A DNA stretch of 64,000 nucleotides from Shimia sp. (lineage in GTDB: Bacteria > Pseudomonadota > Alphaproteobacteria > Rhodobacterales > Rhodobacteraceae), in NCBI RefSeq assembly GCF_022448905.1, contig NZ_JAKVCW010000004.1, positions 62,001 through 126,000 of the forward strand, given 5' to 3'. The notes under the pieces are model-generated. The model was not told where the DNA came from. It did not search any database and was given only the letters and a program-made list of their open reading frames with translations. The position numbers were made by a program, and so were the translations under genes. Positions 63,704 to 64,000 of the stretch are shown in pieces. Position 1 is the first letter of the stretch. Each line of letters starts with the position of its first letter.

Positions 63704-64000
63704 ATGATGCCACGCAAGATGATCCGCTCCGTATTTCGCGCCTGTGCCAGCACCGCCGCCGCTTGTGCCACGATAGGCACCGCAGCGTTGCCTACCGCCG
63801 CTCAAAATGCCTTTAGCCCAGCAATTTTTGTAAATGACTCGGTGGTCACCCACTACGAAATCGAACAACGTGCCCGCCTGCTTCTGATCATGAGCGCCCC
63901 AGGCGATCCCCTGGAACTCGCGCGCGAGCAATTGATCGAGGATCGCCTCAAAGGGCAAGCCGCGCGCCAGGCTGGAATCGTGGCCTCTGAAGAAGGCGTG
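63704..64000 (+). CDS. surA: Periplasmic chaperone SurA, N-terminal part (runs off the window)
   Basis: Peptidyl-prolyl isomerase and chaperone for outer-membrane proteins. Only the first 99 codons are present. Signal peptide (MMPRKMIRSVFRACASTAAA...TAAQ), then AFSPAIFVNDSVVTHYEIEQRARLLLIM and LAREQLIEDRLKGQAARQAGI, the SurA N-terminal helical domain. It follows lptD as in many proteobacteria, where lptD-surA-pdxA-rsmA is the common order. Confidence 0.88.
   Translation, partial: MMPRKMIRSVFRACASTAAACATIGTAALPTAAQNAFSPAIFVNDSVVTHYEIEQRARLLLIMSAPGDPLELAREQLIEDRLKGQAARQAGIVASEEGV

Overview
The window comes from the chromosome of a marine alphaproteobacterium of the Roseobacter group (Rhodobacteraceae). 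The evidence is a dmdA-acuI pair for dimethylsulfoniopropionate (DMSP) breakdown, a trgA-trgB-cysK tellurite locus as known from Rhodobacter, ChpT of the CckA-ChpT-CtrA phosphorelay, an olsB-olsA ornithine-lipid pair, a circularly permuted alphaproteobacterial tmRNA gene, and alpha-type SspB. Most of the window is ordinary, densely packed core genome. I see no transposase, integrase, CRISPR array or prophage. Genus cannot be fixed from the sequence alone.

Layout. 1-5.5 kb: end of rpmA, a LysE-type exporter, two GNAT acetyltransferases, then obgE-proB-proA. 5.5-10 kb: chpT and a DUF3553 protein diverge, followed by olsB-olsA and rpsB-tsf with a structured leader. 10.1-12.2 kb: the one region that looks accessory, with an unrecognised secreted protein, a LuxR-family regulator without a luxI neighbour, and a long AT-rich spacer. 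12.2-19.6 kb: the phosphate regulon phoR / pstS-pstC-pstA-pstB-phoU-phoB on the minus strand, with clear Pho boxes in front of pstS and phoR. 19.7-23.6 kb: gamma carbonic anhydrase, gmk, yicC, a PAS protein and AlaX.

23.6-33.2 kb (minus strand): an MscS-type channel, cysK, trgB (a GGCT-like domain joined to a NUDIX domain), trgA, a cyclopropane-fatty-acid-synthase-like methyltransferase, photolyase, a cysteine-desulfurase-like protein and a HIT protein. 33.2-38.3 kb: a minus-strand operon DUF2182-DUF1326-DinB-dmdA-acuI, diverging from a GntR/FadR-type regulator across two copies of a 15-bp operator-like repeat. This is the most interesting transcription unit in the window: DMSP catabolism joined to three uncharacterised, metal-site-bearing proteins under an adjacent regulator.

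38.3-46.7 kb: a Tat-exported dioxygenase-like protein with a ferric-reductase-like membrane protein, TenA, tmRNA (ssrA) with its own promoter, an NTF2-fold protein, chromate transporter, sspB, fumC, several small proteins, sufE, a lipoprotein and a tRNA with anticodon CAU. 46.7-53.5 kb: LysR diverging from a Tat metallo-beta-lactamase protein, purM-purN, rnd, two small membrane proteins, tiny ORFs and a TfoX C-terminal-domain protein. 53.5-64 kb: ndk, an ABC-F ATPase, marC, a membrane-anchored aspartic protease, holC and pepA, diverging from the outer-membrane assembly operon lptF-lptG-lptD-surA, which runs off the right edge.

Functional links: the phosphate genes form a complete sensor-transport-response set. 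tmRNA and SspB lie 2 kb apart and act in the same ribosome-rescue and proteolysis pathway. The cysK/trg genes tie cysteine synthesis to tellurite resistance. Family assignments rest on motif recognition by eye; no database search was run.
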